This document shows positions 51,025 to 61,249 of a DNA stretch of 64,000 nucleotides, piece by piece. Source of the stretch: Sphingomonas sp. H160509 (GTDB taxonomy: Bacteria > Pseudomonadota > Alphaproteobacteria > Sphingomonadales > Sphingomonadaceae); assembly GCF_024124765.2 (NCBI RefSeq), contig NZ_JAMXSR020000002.1:2468001-2532000 (forward strand). The letters are read 5' to 3'. Below the pieces are notes generated by a model. It was given only the letters and a program-made list of their open reading frames with translations. It ran no database searches and was not told where the DNA came from. The stretch's first letter is position 1, and each line of letters starts with the position of its first letter. The position numbers and the translations under genes are program-made.

Positions 51025-51917
51025 AGGATATGCCTCAGTGCACGGACGATCGTGACGCGGGCGGCGAGCGTGGCGAGGACGACGAACGCGATCGGCAGTA
51101 TCGCCAGCGCCACCCGGTCGACTCCGCCCAGCGTCACCCCGCCGAGCAGTTCGGAGCCCAGTCCGTGCAACCGGATGCCGACGAACGCTACCACCAGCAA
51201 CGCCGCGATACCGCCGCCGAGCCCGCCGATCGTCGCGTCGAGCGCGATCCGCCGCTGGAACAGCCGCGCGACCTGGAGATCGGTCGAGCCGAGCATGTGC
51301 ATCACCGCGATCGTCTCGCGGTGCGTCTCCAGCCCTGCGCGCGCGGCCAGCACGACGACCGCGGCAGTCGCGCTCGCCATCAGCAGGACCAGCGCCAGGG
51401 CCAAGAACGTCAGCGAGCGCATCACGTCGTTGACCGGCGACATCCAGCTTTCGTGACGGTCGACGCGAATGATCGGGCTCAGGCGACGGACACTGGTCGC
51501 GACACGCGCCGCCGCCGACTCATCCTGATTGCCGAGGTCGACGTCGATTATCGCCGGCACCGGCAATTGCGGATCGGCGCCATCGGACCCGAGCCAGGGT
51601 TGCAGCAGCCGCGTGAGTTCGGCGCGATCGACCGGCGTCGCCGTCGCCACCGCCGGCATCGTCCGCAGCGCCGCCAGCACCCGCGCCGCAACCGCGTCAC
51701 GACGGACCGGATCGCCATCGACGACCTGCACCGTCAACCGCCCCGCCAACTGCCGATCCAGCAACCGCGCCGCACCCGCCGTCGCCAAACCCAACGCCGC
51801 AGCGAGCATCGTCAGGAACAGCATGATCGCCATCACCCACGTCATCGCGCGCAGGCCGCCTGCCTCGTCGAGCACGCGGCGCTCGACCGATGATCGCGCC
51901 TTCGACACCCCCATCAT
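51021..51917 (-). CDS. ftsX: Cell division protein FtsX
   Basis: 298 residues with four membrane helices: one N-terminal ([20 protein letters not shown]) before a periplasmic domain of about 120 residues, then three at the C-terminus ([54 protein letters not shown]). With FtsE it forms an ABC-like complex that controls peptidoglycan hydrolases at the septum. Coupled to ftsE by an overlapping ATGATG/TGA. Confidence 0.92.
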   Translation of the reverse strand: MMGVSKARSSVERRVLDEAGGLRAMTWVMAIMLFLTMLAAALGLATAGAARLLDRQLAGRLTVQVVDGDPVRRDAVAARVLAALRTMPAVATATPVDRAELTRLLQPWLGSDGADPQLPVPAIIDVDLGNQDESAAARVATSVRRLSPIIRVDRHESWMSPVNDVMRSLTFLALALVLLMASATAAVVVLAARAGLETHRETIAVMHMLGSTDLQVARLFQRRIALDATIGGLGGGIAALLVVAFVGIRLHGLGSELLGGVTLGGVDRVALAILPIAFVVLATLAARVTIVRALRHIL

Positions 51918-52631
51918 TCGGGCCGAGTCGGCGGATAGCGCAGCGAACCGGTCGGATCGAGCAATCGCCCGCGATCGAGCCGCATCATCTGCGCCCCCCG
52001 GGATCCGCCCGAGCAGATGGAAGTCATGCGTCGCGACCACCACGGTCGTACCCAGCTTGTTGAGCGATTCGAACAGGTGCAGCAGTCGCTCGGCCATGTC
52101 GGGATCGACGTTGCCGGTCGGCTCGTCCGCGACCAGGATCTCAGGGCGCGCGATCACCGCGCGGGCGATCGCGACGCGCTGTTGCTCGCCGCCCGACAAT
52201 GTTGCCGGCCGCGCATCCGCACGCTCGGTCAGCCCGACCCAGGCGAGCATCTCGCGCACCGGTTGCTCGATGTCCGCCTCTGGCATCCCCGCCACGCGCA
52301 ACGGCAGCGCGATATTGTCCCAGGTCGACAGATGCGGGACAAGTCGGAAGTCCTGGAAGACCACGCCGATCCGCCGGCGGAATCCGGGCAACCGATCGCG
52401 CGACAACACCACCGCGTCCTCGCCGAACAGCCGGATCACGCCGCGCGTGGGCCGTTGCGCAAGATACAACAGCTTGAGCAGCGAAGTCTTCCCCGCCCCG
52501 CTTGCGCCGGTCAGGAAGTAGAACGCACCGCTGCGCAGCGTGAAGCTGAGGTCCGCCAGCGTCTCCGGCCCTGCGTCCGGACCCGTGCCGTAGCGAAGCC
52601 CGACATTTTCGAATTGGACGATATTCGCCAT
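51914..52631 (-). CDS. ftsE: Cell division ATP-binding protein FtsE (apparent frameshift)
   Basis: Repaired length 238 residues. ABC ATPase: Walker [20 protein letters not shown]-loop [14 protein letters not shown], signature [20 protein letters not shown], Walker [11 protein letters not shown]-loop ATHDFHL. Removing one base from C6 51994-51999 gives [20 protein letters not shown] and a natural stop at 51914. Without the repair the frame continues through ftsX. Divergent from the zinc-ribbon gene at 52797. Confidence 0.95.
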
Positions 52632-52796
52632 GACGTGGTTGCGCCCGCTCTCGCCCGCTTGATGTTCGTGCCAATGCCCGTATCGGCGCTTTGCCATGAA
52701 AGCGCGCGCCGCTTCAAGCTTGCCACATATGCGGGCCGCGTGCTTATTCGGCACGAGATACGGTCGCGCTCCGGCGGCCGCTGGTGAAGCGTACCC

Positions 52797-53564
52797 ATGA
52801 TCCTCCAATGTCCCGAGTGCAGCACGCGCTATCTGGTCCCCGACAGCGCGATCGGGACCGAGGGGCGCACCGTGCGCTGCGCCAATTGCAAGCATAGCTG
52901 GTTCCAGGCCGCCGCACCGGACGTCGAGGATGCACTGAAGATCCCGGAGCCGACCCCACTCGCGCCGGCACCGCCACCGCTGGCCCCGCTGGCGCGGCCG
53001 CCGATTGTCGAGCCGGCGGAACGGTTCGCGCCATTCGTCCCCGCCGCACCGATCGCCCCCGAGCCTGCGGTCTTGGCGCCCACATTCGTTCCGCCGGCAA
53101 CGCCGCAGATCGAAAACCTGCCGGTTCGCCTGCGCCGCAACACCATGCGGCGTTGGACGATCGTCGCGGTACTTGCCGGGCTGCTAATGCTGATCGCGGC
53201 GGGAGCGATCGTGTATCTCGGTGCGCCCGGAGTCGCGGCGAGGCTAGGTCTCGGGATCGGCAGCGACGAGACGCCGCTGCGGCTGCGCGACAATCCGATC
53301 GAGCGGCGCGAACTCGACAACGGCTCGGAACTGTTCGCAGTCAGCGGCCAGGTCACCAACCCGTCGAACCAGCGCCAGCGTGTGCCCGACATCCGCGCCG
53401 AACTCCGCGATGCGCAGGGGCGGCTGGTCTATAGCTGGACGATCACGCCGCAGCAGCGGACTCTGGCGCCGGGCGGTGCGATCGATTTCAACTCCGCAAC
53501 GCTGAACGTGCCCGCGAACTCCAAGCGGCTCGAGCTGAGCTTTGCCGGCGAGGCGACGCGCTGA
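52797..53564 (+). CDS. Zinc-ribbon (MJ0042) and DUF3426 domain membrane protein
   Basis: 255 residues. An N-terminal zinc ribbon (CPECSTRYLVPDSAIGTEGR, then CANCKHSW), a proline-rich spacer of about 70 residues, a membrane helix (WTIVAVLAGLLMLIAAGAIV, near 120-140), and a beta-rich C-terminal domain (FAVSGQVTNPSNQRQRVPDI, later WTITPQQRTLAPGGAIDF). A cytoplasmic zinc knob linked to a periplasmic immunoglobulin-like domain; function unknown but the layout is widespread in proteobacteria next to ftsEX. Confidence 0.9.
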   Translation: MILQCPECSTRYLVPDSAIGTEGRTVRCANCKHSWFQAAAPDVEDALKIPEPTPLAPAPPPLAPLARPPIVEPAERFAPFVPAAPIAPEPAVLAPTFVPPATPQIENLPVRLRRNTMRRWTIVAVLAGLLMLIAAGAIVYLGAPGVAARLGLGIGSDETPLRLRDNPIERRELDNGSELFAVSGQVTNPSNQRQRVPDIRAELRDAQGRLVYSWTITPQQRTLAPGGAIDFNSATLNVPANSKRLELSFAGEATR

Positions 53565-53732
53565 GTCTACGATCGCCCCACGCCAGCGGAAAATCATCGC
53601 GTTGGCGCTGGAAAAAACGTGACGATCGGATTTGGATAGCGGCTTTTTCGCAAAGGGCGTTGCACGATGCAGAAACCCTTGCTAGTGGCGCTCGCCTACC
53701 AGATGCCGGGTCCGCCCGGTGATGTTTCATGG

Positions 53733-53819
53733 GCGGCCATGGCGGAACTGGTAGACGCGCAACGTTGAGGTCGTTGTGGGCGAAAGCCCGTGGAAGTTCG
53801 AGTCTTCTTGGCCGCACCA
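53733..53819 (+). tRNA. tRNA-Leu (anticodon GAG)
   Basis: 87 bases with encoded CCA. Acceptor stem gcggcca pairs with tggccgc (53809-53815), discriminator A, CCA at 53817-53819. D arm contains actggtagac. Anticodon stem caacg/cgttg around the loop TTGAGGT gives anticodon GAG, reading CUC and CUU. A long variable arm (tgggcgaaagcccgt) and T arm with TTCGAGT confirm a class II leucine tRNA. Confidence 0.96.
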
Positions 53820-53896
53820 TTTTTTCAGATCGAGTAAACACCCCCTTCGAGGGTCCCCCCTTCGCAGCTGTGCGTTGGGCTTGGCGGAGGCATTGC

Positions 53897-54049
53897 ATGA
53901 GTTCGATCGACGACACGATCATCGATACGCCCGAGGGGCCGATGACGTTTGCGCAGTGGAAGAAGAAGAACCCGGTCCAGCTGCCTTCGCGCCGGACCAA
54001 GGGGAAGAAGCTGCCTAACAAGGTTAAGCTGACCACCGACGAGAGATAG
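53897..54049 (+). CDS. Small basic hypothetical protein
   Basis: 50 residues: DTPEGPMTFAQWKKKNPVQL, then a lysine-rich tail (KGKKLPNKVK). No recognised family. It is supported by a strong GGAGG six bases before ATG 53897 and by lying alone 80 bases past the tRNA. Basic and soluble; nucleic-acid binding is possible but only an idea. Confidence 0.6.
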   Translation: MSSIDDTIIDTPEGPMTFAQWKKKNPVQLPSRRTKGKKLPNKVKLTTDER

Positions 54050-54060
54050 CGGTGGCTATT

Positions 54061-54164
54061 CCCCTTCCGCTTGCGGGAGGGGTTAGGGGAGGGGCTGGAC
54101 TATCGTAGGCCGAGGCGTTCGCGGCCATGCCCTCCCCCGACCCCTCCCGCAAGCGGGAGGGGAG
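54061..54164. repeat. Intergenic inverted repeat, family D-like, copy 2
   Basis: Arms ccccttccgcttgcgggagg and the inverted cctcccgcaagcgggagggg, with inner aggggaggggct and gccctcccccga. It separates the small basic gene from the convergent gene at 54168. Confidence 0.82.
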
Positions 54165-54167
54165 ACG

Positions 54168-54419
54168 TCAGTGCTTCCCCGAACTCCCTGACCCCTGCCT
54201 CGCCCGGATCATTCGCGCCTGGAACTTCACGCGCTGCCAGAACGTCGCGTCGTCGAGCCGCCATTGGCGGATCGCCTGCGTCGCCAGCGTCTCGATCAGC
54301 GCCTCGCTCGTCGCCGCGTCCTGCGCCGCGAACGCCCGTGCGAGATCCTCGACGCACGGACCGTGATCGGTAAAGTCGCGCGGCAGCGGCATGGGTGTGG
54401 GCTGGCTCGGCATCGGCAT
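54168..54419 (-). CDS. Small hypothetical protein downstream of the DUF11 operon
   Basis: 83 residues, mostly helical (VEDLARAFAAQDAATSEALI, then FWQRVKFQARMIRARQG), with a proline-rich N-terminus. No family recognised. GGAGAGAG lies about ten bases before ATG 54419. It follows the large outer-membrane protein gene by 18 bases on the same strand, so it may be the last gene of that operon. Confidence 0.6.
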   Translation of the reverse strand: MPMPSQPTPMPLPRDFTDHGPCVEDLARAFAAQDAATSEALIETLATQAIRQWRLDDATFWQRVKFQARMIRARQGSGSSGKH

Positions 54420-54437
54420 ATATCTCTCTCCCTGTAA

Positions 54438-57400
54438 TTAACGTCGACCACCGAACAGGGCGCGCGTGGCGCCACCGAGCGTCGTCTGGTCGAACTTCAG
54501 CCGCATCGTGACGTACGGCCCCTGCCGCGTGTAGCGGTCGTCTTCGAAATCGCGGTCGCGGTAGCCGGACACGTTGTAGCCGGCGCTGATCCACGTGTTC
54601 TGCGCGGGCGACACGCCGACCGACGGTCCGCCGCTCCACGACCACGCACCACGCTCCCACGCATGCTGGACCGAGCCGCTGACGCCGATGTCGAACCGCG
54701 TGCCGACATCCTGGCGCAATTCGAACCCGGTCACGTCGATATACCCGTCATAGGTATCGTCGGCGAAGCGCCCGGCGACGTATTTCGCGCCGTAATACAG
54801 CGTCGCCTCGGTGCCGTGGCCAAGCCCTTCCGGACCGGTGCGATAGTTGACCGCGAGGTTGTTGATGATCCGCGACGTCACCTGGTCGCCGCCGCCATAG
54901 GCCGGCACGCCGAGCGAATTGGTGTCGGTGAACCCGGCATCCGCGCTCTCGTGCCGCAGTTCGAGCCGTTCGAGCACCGACCAGCGGCTGTCGAGCGGAC
55001 GCAACGCGAGCGCGACGTCGGCGGTGGCATAGGTCGCGACCGCACCGGTCTTGTCCTTGATCGTGTACCCCTTGATGCTCGACGCGAGTGTCTTGCCCTG
55101 CCCCAGCGTGCGCAGGAAGTTGGTGGTGATCCCCCAGCGATCGCCGCTGTCGGCATTGCGGTATTCGAGCCGCCCGTTCACCGACCAGCGGGCCTGGCGA
55201 TAGGTCGCACCGAGCGTCACGGCGGCATAATCGCCATTGGTCTGGTCCTGCCCGACATAGCCACCCGAGGTGACCGGCTGGAACGCATTGACCACCGCGC
55301 CCTTGGGAATGCTGCCCTTCACCGTGTTGCTCGCGTCGAGCGTGCCGTCGATGGTCCAGTTTTTGCCGATCGGCAGCGATTGGTTGAGACCGTATTGCGC
55401 GTAGGTCCGCCCGCCATTCTCACCCATGGCCTGCTGGTTCAGCGTGCTCATCAGCTTGGCACCGGTCCACGGCGCGACGTCGAAGCCCAGTTGCTTGGTA
55501 TGCGCTACATAGTCGTCGCCGTTCGCGATCTCGTAGCCGCCAATCAGGCGGATGCCGGGCGTGATCCGGTAGGCCAGCTGGATCTGGTGGCGGATCGGGA
55601 AGTCGACGCTGTCGCTCTGCCCGCCCGGTGCGAACTGGGTCTGTGCGGTGACGCTCAGCTTGCTGTCGAACAGCAGCTGCGTGCCGCCGACCGTGAGCAG
55701 GCGGCTGTCACGGTGCTTGCCGTCGATGCCGCGATCGGACGCATATTGCGCGCCGACGAAGATCGTGCCCGATTCACGGCGATATTCGAGGCGGGCGTCC
55801 GCCGCGGTGCGCGTTCCCGCGCTGTCGAGCTGCTGCTGATGCCAGGCAAGCCCCGTCAGGCTAAGCTTGTCGGTCAGGCGAACGCGACCGTCGAGCCCGA
55901 ATTTCCGCGTGCCTGCCTCGACCAGGTTCTGCTGGCCAACGCCGAACGCGGTATCCTGCTGCCGAGCATAGGCGAGCAGGTCGAGCTTTGCACCGTGATG
56001 GTCGATCTCCGCTAGATAGCCGAGCCCCCGACCCAGGCCGCCACGACCGCCCTTGGCGATCTCGCCGCGGACTTCGGTGTCGGCGGTGACGCGTGCCTTG
56101 ATGTCCGCACCGAGCACGGTGGCCTTGCCGTTGGTCTCGTCGCGGATCGCTGCGATGCCCACCTCGACACGACCGTTCGCGAGCTTGGTCGCGACGCGCG
56201 CGGCGGCGGCCAGCTTGGCGGATCGGCCGCTCTCGACCTCGTAATCTGCGACGATGAAGATCGGATTCAGGTTGCCGTCGCGGCTCAGAATAGGATTGCG
56301 GAAGCGCACCGTGCCCATCGACGTATCGATGTCGTAGTCGATATGCCGCGTGAGTTCGGTGGTCGAGACGATCAGTTCCGAGCGGAAGCGATCGCGCGTC
56401 TCGAGCCGCAGCTTGTCGCTGTTCGGGACGATGTTACGTCCCGACAGGCGGTAGGGACCGGACAGGCCGTTACCCTGGATTTCGTCGCGCGAATACAGCG
56501 TGTCGGTATGCGCCGCGAATCCGGTCGCGCGGATCCGTTTGCCCTCGTAGGCGGTTTTCACGCCGTTGAGTGTGCGGTTGTAGCGAGTCAGCTGCGTTTC
56601 GGTAAAGCCGGTCTCGAAATCGCCGAACAGCGCGTAGAACTCGCGACGCTCGAGCCGCAGGTACAGCTTCCGGCGGGTCGCCGCGTCATAGCCCTGGCGC
56701 GAGCCGTCGCCATAGACGGTGTAGTAGCGGTCAGGGTCGATCGTACCGAGCAGACCGCGATCGGGATCGTATTTGCGGTCGCTGTCATAGGCGATCGTCG
56801 CGAGCCACGAGCCCTTGACGCGACCCTTGGCGTAGAAAGCGAGCTGGCCGTCGGTGACGACGCTGTTGCGCTCCGACCGTGGCAGGCCCGACTGGCGCTT
56901 GCTGAGCATGTCGTAGCCGAGCGAGCCAGCGCCGAAGCCGACCACGACCCAGTCCTTGGCGGACGCGGCGAGCCAAGCGCGAACCTCGTTAGTGTGGACG
57001 ACTTTCTCCTCGGTCAGCGCGACCGCGATGCGGACCGCGCCGGCTTGCGTGGTCGGCTGGAGCGCGAGGAAGGCGAGGCCATCGTCACCCACCACGAGCG
57101 CAGTGTTCGCCGAGCGTTCGCGACCAGCGAGCTGACGGCTCTGTTCGAGCGCGACTTCGACGGCGGCGGTATAGGGCTGATCGACCGTGAACGGCACGAT
57201 CGTCCCCGCGCGAACCGGGCGACCGGTCTTGTCGGTCACGCGCACCGCGATCAGCGGGCGGGTAAGGCCATCCGCGACCAGCCGGCTGTTGGCGGCATCG
57301 AACACCGCACGGACCGGCAGGCCGGCATAATGCACGACCCGGTCGAGCGTCTTCACGACGCTGCCATCGGCGGCCAGCACGCGTGCCTGAAGGCGGTTGT

Positions 57401-59470
57401 CGCCGTTGATCAACGGGATGCCGGTCCAGCGCGAGACCGCGATGTCGGTGCCGTCGCGCGTATCGGTGCCGTCGAACGCGAGCGGTTCGACCTGCTTGCC
57501 ATTAATCGTGAGCGCGACACGCTGGTTCGGCAGGTGCTTGATCACGGCGCGGACGACCGGCGCGCGTGGATTATGGTCTGCGAGCGGGAACAGCCAGTCT
57601 ACACCCGCGGTCTGGCCGCTGGCGAGCCAGTCGCGGCTGCCCGCGGCGGTGGCGTCGTCTAGGGCCGTGATCGGCAGTCCGGCATCGACGGCCTTGCCCT
57701 TGCCGGTCGGCTTGAGCTGGAAGTCGACGCGCTTGAGCAACCCGCCATCACCCTCGACGAAGCGCGAGATCGGGCTGTTCGCCTGGCGCGTGTCGATGTC
57801 GCAGGCGACCGGCGCGTGCGTCGCGGGGATGCTCGTCGTGTCGATCTGGACGACGTGGCGACCGGCGCGGACGCCCCTCGAAGTGATACAGACCGTCGCG
57901 ATCGGTAGCGACGAACGTGCCGTCCTCCATCAGCAGGCGGATTCCTGGCACGCCCTTGCGCTTGTCGACCGGATCGCCGCAATTCCCCTCGGTTACGCGG
58001 CCGATGATCGTCATCGCGTCGGTGAACAGCAGGGGGACGTAGGCGCACTGAGGCCGCAGCCTCGTTGCTGGTGACAGTGCCCTGGCCGACGACGCGGGCG
58101 CGGTTGAGCGCTTCGCCGGTCGGCGCACCGGGGGCGATGCTGACGACGTATTTCAACTCGGTCGAGGCACCGGCGGCGAGCACGGGAATCACGAAGTCGA
58201 GCGTGCGGCCGTCGGTCGACACGGTCGGCTCATCACCGCCGCGCGCGGAATTGCGCTCGTAGCGCAGGCCCCGAGGCAGCGTATCGGCGACGTGGAGTCC
58301 GCGCGCCGAGACCTTGTCGCGATTGGTGATTCGCAGCAGGTACTGGACGAATTCTCCCGGCGACGCCTCGCGCACCGATGCCGTCTTGGTCAGCAGCAGC
58401 GTGCCCGCGCCGGGGCTGTCGAGCGGAATGTCGGCAGAGAAGGGCTCGGGCGTCGACAGCGTCAGCGAACCGCCGAAGCTGGTATCGTTGAGGATGAACG
58501 GCGTGCCCTTAGGGTCCTTCAGCGTAGCCAGCGTCGCACGGTCGACGGTGGACGGCGCGGTATAGGTGCCGGGCGGCGCGACCTTCAGGAAATAGCGGCC
58601 GGGTGCGGTCAGCGGGAACCGATACCGGCCGGTCTCGCCCGGATACACGCGGCCGCTGGCGTCGGTGACCGGTTCGCCGGTGACGACGGTGGAGGGATAG
58701 CGGCTGACACCGTCGTCGCCGAACACGGTGGCCGGCTGGCCGGTCTCGTTGACCAGCGAGACGGTGGTGCCGTCGACCAGCGCGCCGGTCCGCGAATCGA
58801 AGGTGTAGCCGGCCGGATCGATCAGCAGCGACGCCATCGAGGCGAGGCTGTAGCCGTCCTCGACGAAGCTCAGCTTGATCGTCGCGCCGCGCATGTTGCG
58901 GATGTCGCAGGCGGCGAGTTCGGGATGCTTGCCCGTCGCGCTCGCAGGGATGCCGCCCGCGAAGATGCCGCTGTCGGCCGCGGTTTCGATGAGCGTCAGC
59001 GTCGTGTGGATCGTCCCTACATCGACCGCGATGACTGCCGTCTCGCGCACGTCCGGGTCATGGTTGCCGGCTTGGTTGTCGAGCACCAGGATCATGTCGG
59101 CATAGATGTCGATCGCCGCGACCCAGGGTGATTTGGCGAAGGTTGCCGCGTCGATCGGCGCGGGTGTGAATTGGAAGCTGGGGGTAGTCTGGCACGTCGC
59201 GCCGGTCAGTTCGTAATTGGGCGGCGGGAGGTGGAATGTGAGCGTGGTCGGGCGCTTGGCCCGGTTCACGTCGAGTGAAACCGTATTGGACGGCACCGCG
59301 CGTACGCCGGAATCGCTGGCCGCGTCGTCGAACGACAGCGTCGCGGTATTCTGGATACGCGTCGTCTGGACACCCGTCTGCGCGGCCGCCGGCAGGGTGC
59401 CGACGATCAGCCCGAGTAGGAGCGTCAGGAACAGGGCGCAAAGGCGCGAAAGGCGACGGAAGCTGGACAT
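54438..59470 (-). CDS. Large secreted DUF11/Ig-like protein with C-terminal outer-membrane beta-barrel (two apparent frameshifts)
   Basis: Repaired length 1,676 residues. Order of parts: signal peptide (1-31, ends LPAAAQ); an N-terminal module TTRIQNTATLSF...VPSNTVSLDV shared with two neighbouring proteins; strand-rich region; DUF11 domain (about 357-475, LLLTKTASVREASPGEFVQY); a carboxypeptidase-regulatory/SdrD-B-like domain (about 480-575, TIIGRVTEGNCGDP, DGLYHFEG); a Big_1-like Ig segment (about 729-761, ADGLTRPLIAVRVTDKTGRP); then about 830 residues of alternating strands with frequent aromatic ends, typical of a beta-barrel. Breaks at CCCC 57874-57877 and GGGGG 58032-58036. ATG 59470 has GAGG seven bases upstream. 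Function unknown; surface assembly or adhesion is inferred. Confidence 0.8.
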
Positions 59471-59553
59471 GAAGGGTCCTCTCCCGACGCGCGTCTCCAC
59501 GCGCCGGGATCGGTCGTTCCTTTATCGAGGGATGGGGTTTACGAGTGGCGAGT

Positions 59554-60696
59554 TTAGTTGATCGTCACTCGGAACGCGGCCGCTACCGATGTTCCGCCAA
59601 GCAGCGTCGGGATCGTCGCAGTCACCTTCTTCGTCGCGCCGTTGTAAGAGCCCGTATAGAGAAGGAGAGGCACGGTGGTCGAACCGTCATCCGCCAACGC
59701 TACGCCATCAAGGATACCCGACAACACGCAGCTCGTGCCAAGCGCGATCGCCCCGATCTTTAGCGAATTCGGGACATAGGTGGTGTTGGCAGGAATGACG
59801 TCGGTCAAATTGACATTGGCCGCGGGCACCAATGCTGTCGCGTTGTTGACGACCAAGCAATATTGGACCGTCGCGCCGGGAATCGCCTTTGGCAGCGTTA
59901 GGCTGACGCCGTCCGAAATCACCATCGACGATTTGGTCACACTCAACGCAACGTTACGCGTTGCGATCGTATAGCCCGAAACCGCACGGCCATATCCGTT
60001 ATTGGCGAGGTCGCCGAAACCGGAGTCACCGTCTGCGAAGACAACGTCGATGGCGTTGTCGCGGTTGGCGACAAGCGCGTTCGATACGAGGGCTGCGCCC
60101 TTCTGATTAACGGTACCGCCTTCGGCGATTTGCGCAATCAGCGTCACACTGGCAAGCGAAGCAGCTTGGTCTGCGGGAATATCGGCGACGATGAAGACCG
60201 TAGCCGTCTCATCAGCCTTAAGTTCGTCGATATAGTCCAGCTTGTCCTTGGTCGCATCGAATTTCTTGTCGCCGTCGTCGACGAAGATCCTGATGTTGTC
60301 CGCGAGGAAGTTTGCGCCCGCGAACAGGCCGCCCAGAAAGTTCCGATCATAAGTCAGCCGGAAGTCCTGGGTCCCGTTGGTGTTGTTCGTTACGGTGAAC
60401 GCTACCACAGCATCCTTTTGGCCGATCGCAACCTCGGTATTACCGCCGATCGGCGCAACCGTTAGATTTGCCTTCAGATCGACTTGAAACGTCACGACGT
60501 TCGACGTCGCATTCTGCTGTACGCCGTTGACGGTATAACTCGCCTGCGCGGTATTGGTGATCACCGTCCCAGCGGCGGTGCCCGCCGGCCCCGGTGGCGT
60601 TCCGGCTTGCGCGGATGCAGTACCGGCCATTGTGCCGATCGACACGATGGCAGCCGTACCGGCCAGTAGCGTGCGTATTACCCCTGTTGCATGCAT
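59554..60696 (-). CDS. Secreted DUF11-like surface protein
   Basis: 380 residues with a signal peptide (LLAGTAAIVSIGTMAGTASA). After it, GTVITNTAQASYTVNG and ATSNVVTFQVDL form the shared module; then AVVAFTVTNNTNGTQDFRL, an acidic motif IFVDDGDKKFDATKDKLDYI that could bind calcium, and a C-terminal DUF11-type domain with DVIPANTTYVPNSLKIG. Paralogue of the 61250 gene. No cysteine-rich or membrane part after the signal, so exported and presumably surface-attached. Its ribosome site is AAGGA ten bases upstream. Confidence 0.78.
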   Translation of the reverse strand: MHATGVIRTLLAGTAAIVSIGTMAGTASAQAGTPPGPAGTAAGTVITNTAQASYTVNGVQQNATSNVVTFQVDLKANLTVAPIGGNTEVAIGQKDAVVAFTVTNNTNGTQDFRLTYDRNFLGGLFAGANFLADNIRIFVDDGDKKFDATKDKLDYIDELKADETATVFIVADIPADQAASLASVTLIAQIAEGGTVNQKGAALVSNALVANRDNAIDVVFADGDSGFGDLANNGYGRAVSGYTIATRNVALSVTKSSMVISDGVSLTLPKAIPGATVQYCLVVNNATALVPAANVNLTDVIPANTTYVPNSLKIGAIALGTSCVLSGILDGVALADDGSTTVPLLLYTGSYNGATKKVTATIPTLLGGTSVAAAFRVTIN

Positions 60697-60764
60697 GTCT
60701 GATAATTCCTTGTCTTAATATTGTCAGGTTTGGAGAGAGTGTGTGTCAAAGGAGGCTGGCCGGA

Positions 60765-61238
60765 TCATTTCAGGACAGCCTGGAACGCGAACTGGCCCTG
60801 CGAACCGGCCGCTAACGGGCTCGCGAGGCGCCACCGGACGCTGGTGACATCGTTGGGGCTCGCCGCATGCGTGCTGCCGTCGGGGCTGCGGACGCGGAGG
60901 GTGGCGAGCGAACCGAAAGTCTTGCCGTCGACCGAGACGTCGGGCGCGGGCGAACCGGGATTGGCAGATCGATAGGCGATCTGGCGCGGCAACGGGTTGT
61001 CGAGCACCACGTTCGCCAGCGGCTGCGCACCGGTGTTGCGATAGGCCAGGATGAAGATCACCTTGTCGCCCGGCGTCACCCGCGACGGCTTCACCAGCGT
61101 GACCCGCGTGGTGCCATCGGGCGCGGCACTGCGCGCCTCGACCATGATGCTGCTGGTCACCTGCAAGGGCCCTGCGGCGGCGGACGCAACGGCGGCAGTC
61201 GACGCCAGGATGGCGGCAATCATCGGACGTGAGATCAT
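60765..61238 (-). CDS. Small secreted DUF11-like protein
   Basis: 157 residues: signal peptide (MISRPMIAAILASTAAVASA), then one DUF11-like domain with VTLVKPSRVTPGDKVIFILA, YRNTGAQPLANVVLDNPLPR and VRWRLASPLAAGSQGQFAFQ. The fold matches repeats seen in bacterial surface proteins, but here it stands alone. ATG 61238 has GAGGAG seven bases upstream; an ATG at 61253 overlaps the previous stop. Between two larger surface-protein genes; a pilin-like or spacer subunit is possible. Confidence 0.75.
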   Translation of the reverse strand: MISRPMIAAILASTAAVASAAAGPLQVTSSIMVEARSAAPDGTTRVTLVKPSRVTPGDKVIFILAYRNTGAQPLANVVLDNPLPRQIAYRSANPGSPAPDVSVDGKTFGSLATLRVRSPDGSTHAASPNDVTSVRWRLASPLAAGSQGQFAFQAVLK

Positions 61239-61249
61239 GGCTATGCTCC

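Noticed and set aside
51021..52895. A continuous FtsE-FtsX fusion protein of 624 residues
   Set aside because: The join replaces the normal FtsE C-terminus by unrelated residues. Deleting one base from the C run at 51994-51999 gives a standard FtsE ending with a stop overlapping the ftsX ATG.
54663..57662. Two long plus-strand frames (450 and 439 residues) opposite the large surface protein
   Set aside because: They mirror codon bias of the minus-strand gene; no signal peptide, ribosome site or family motif.
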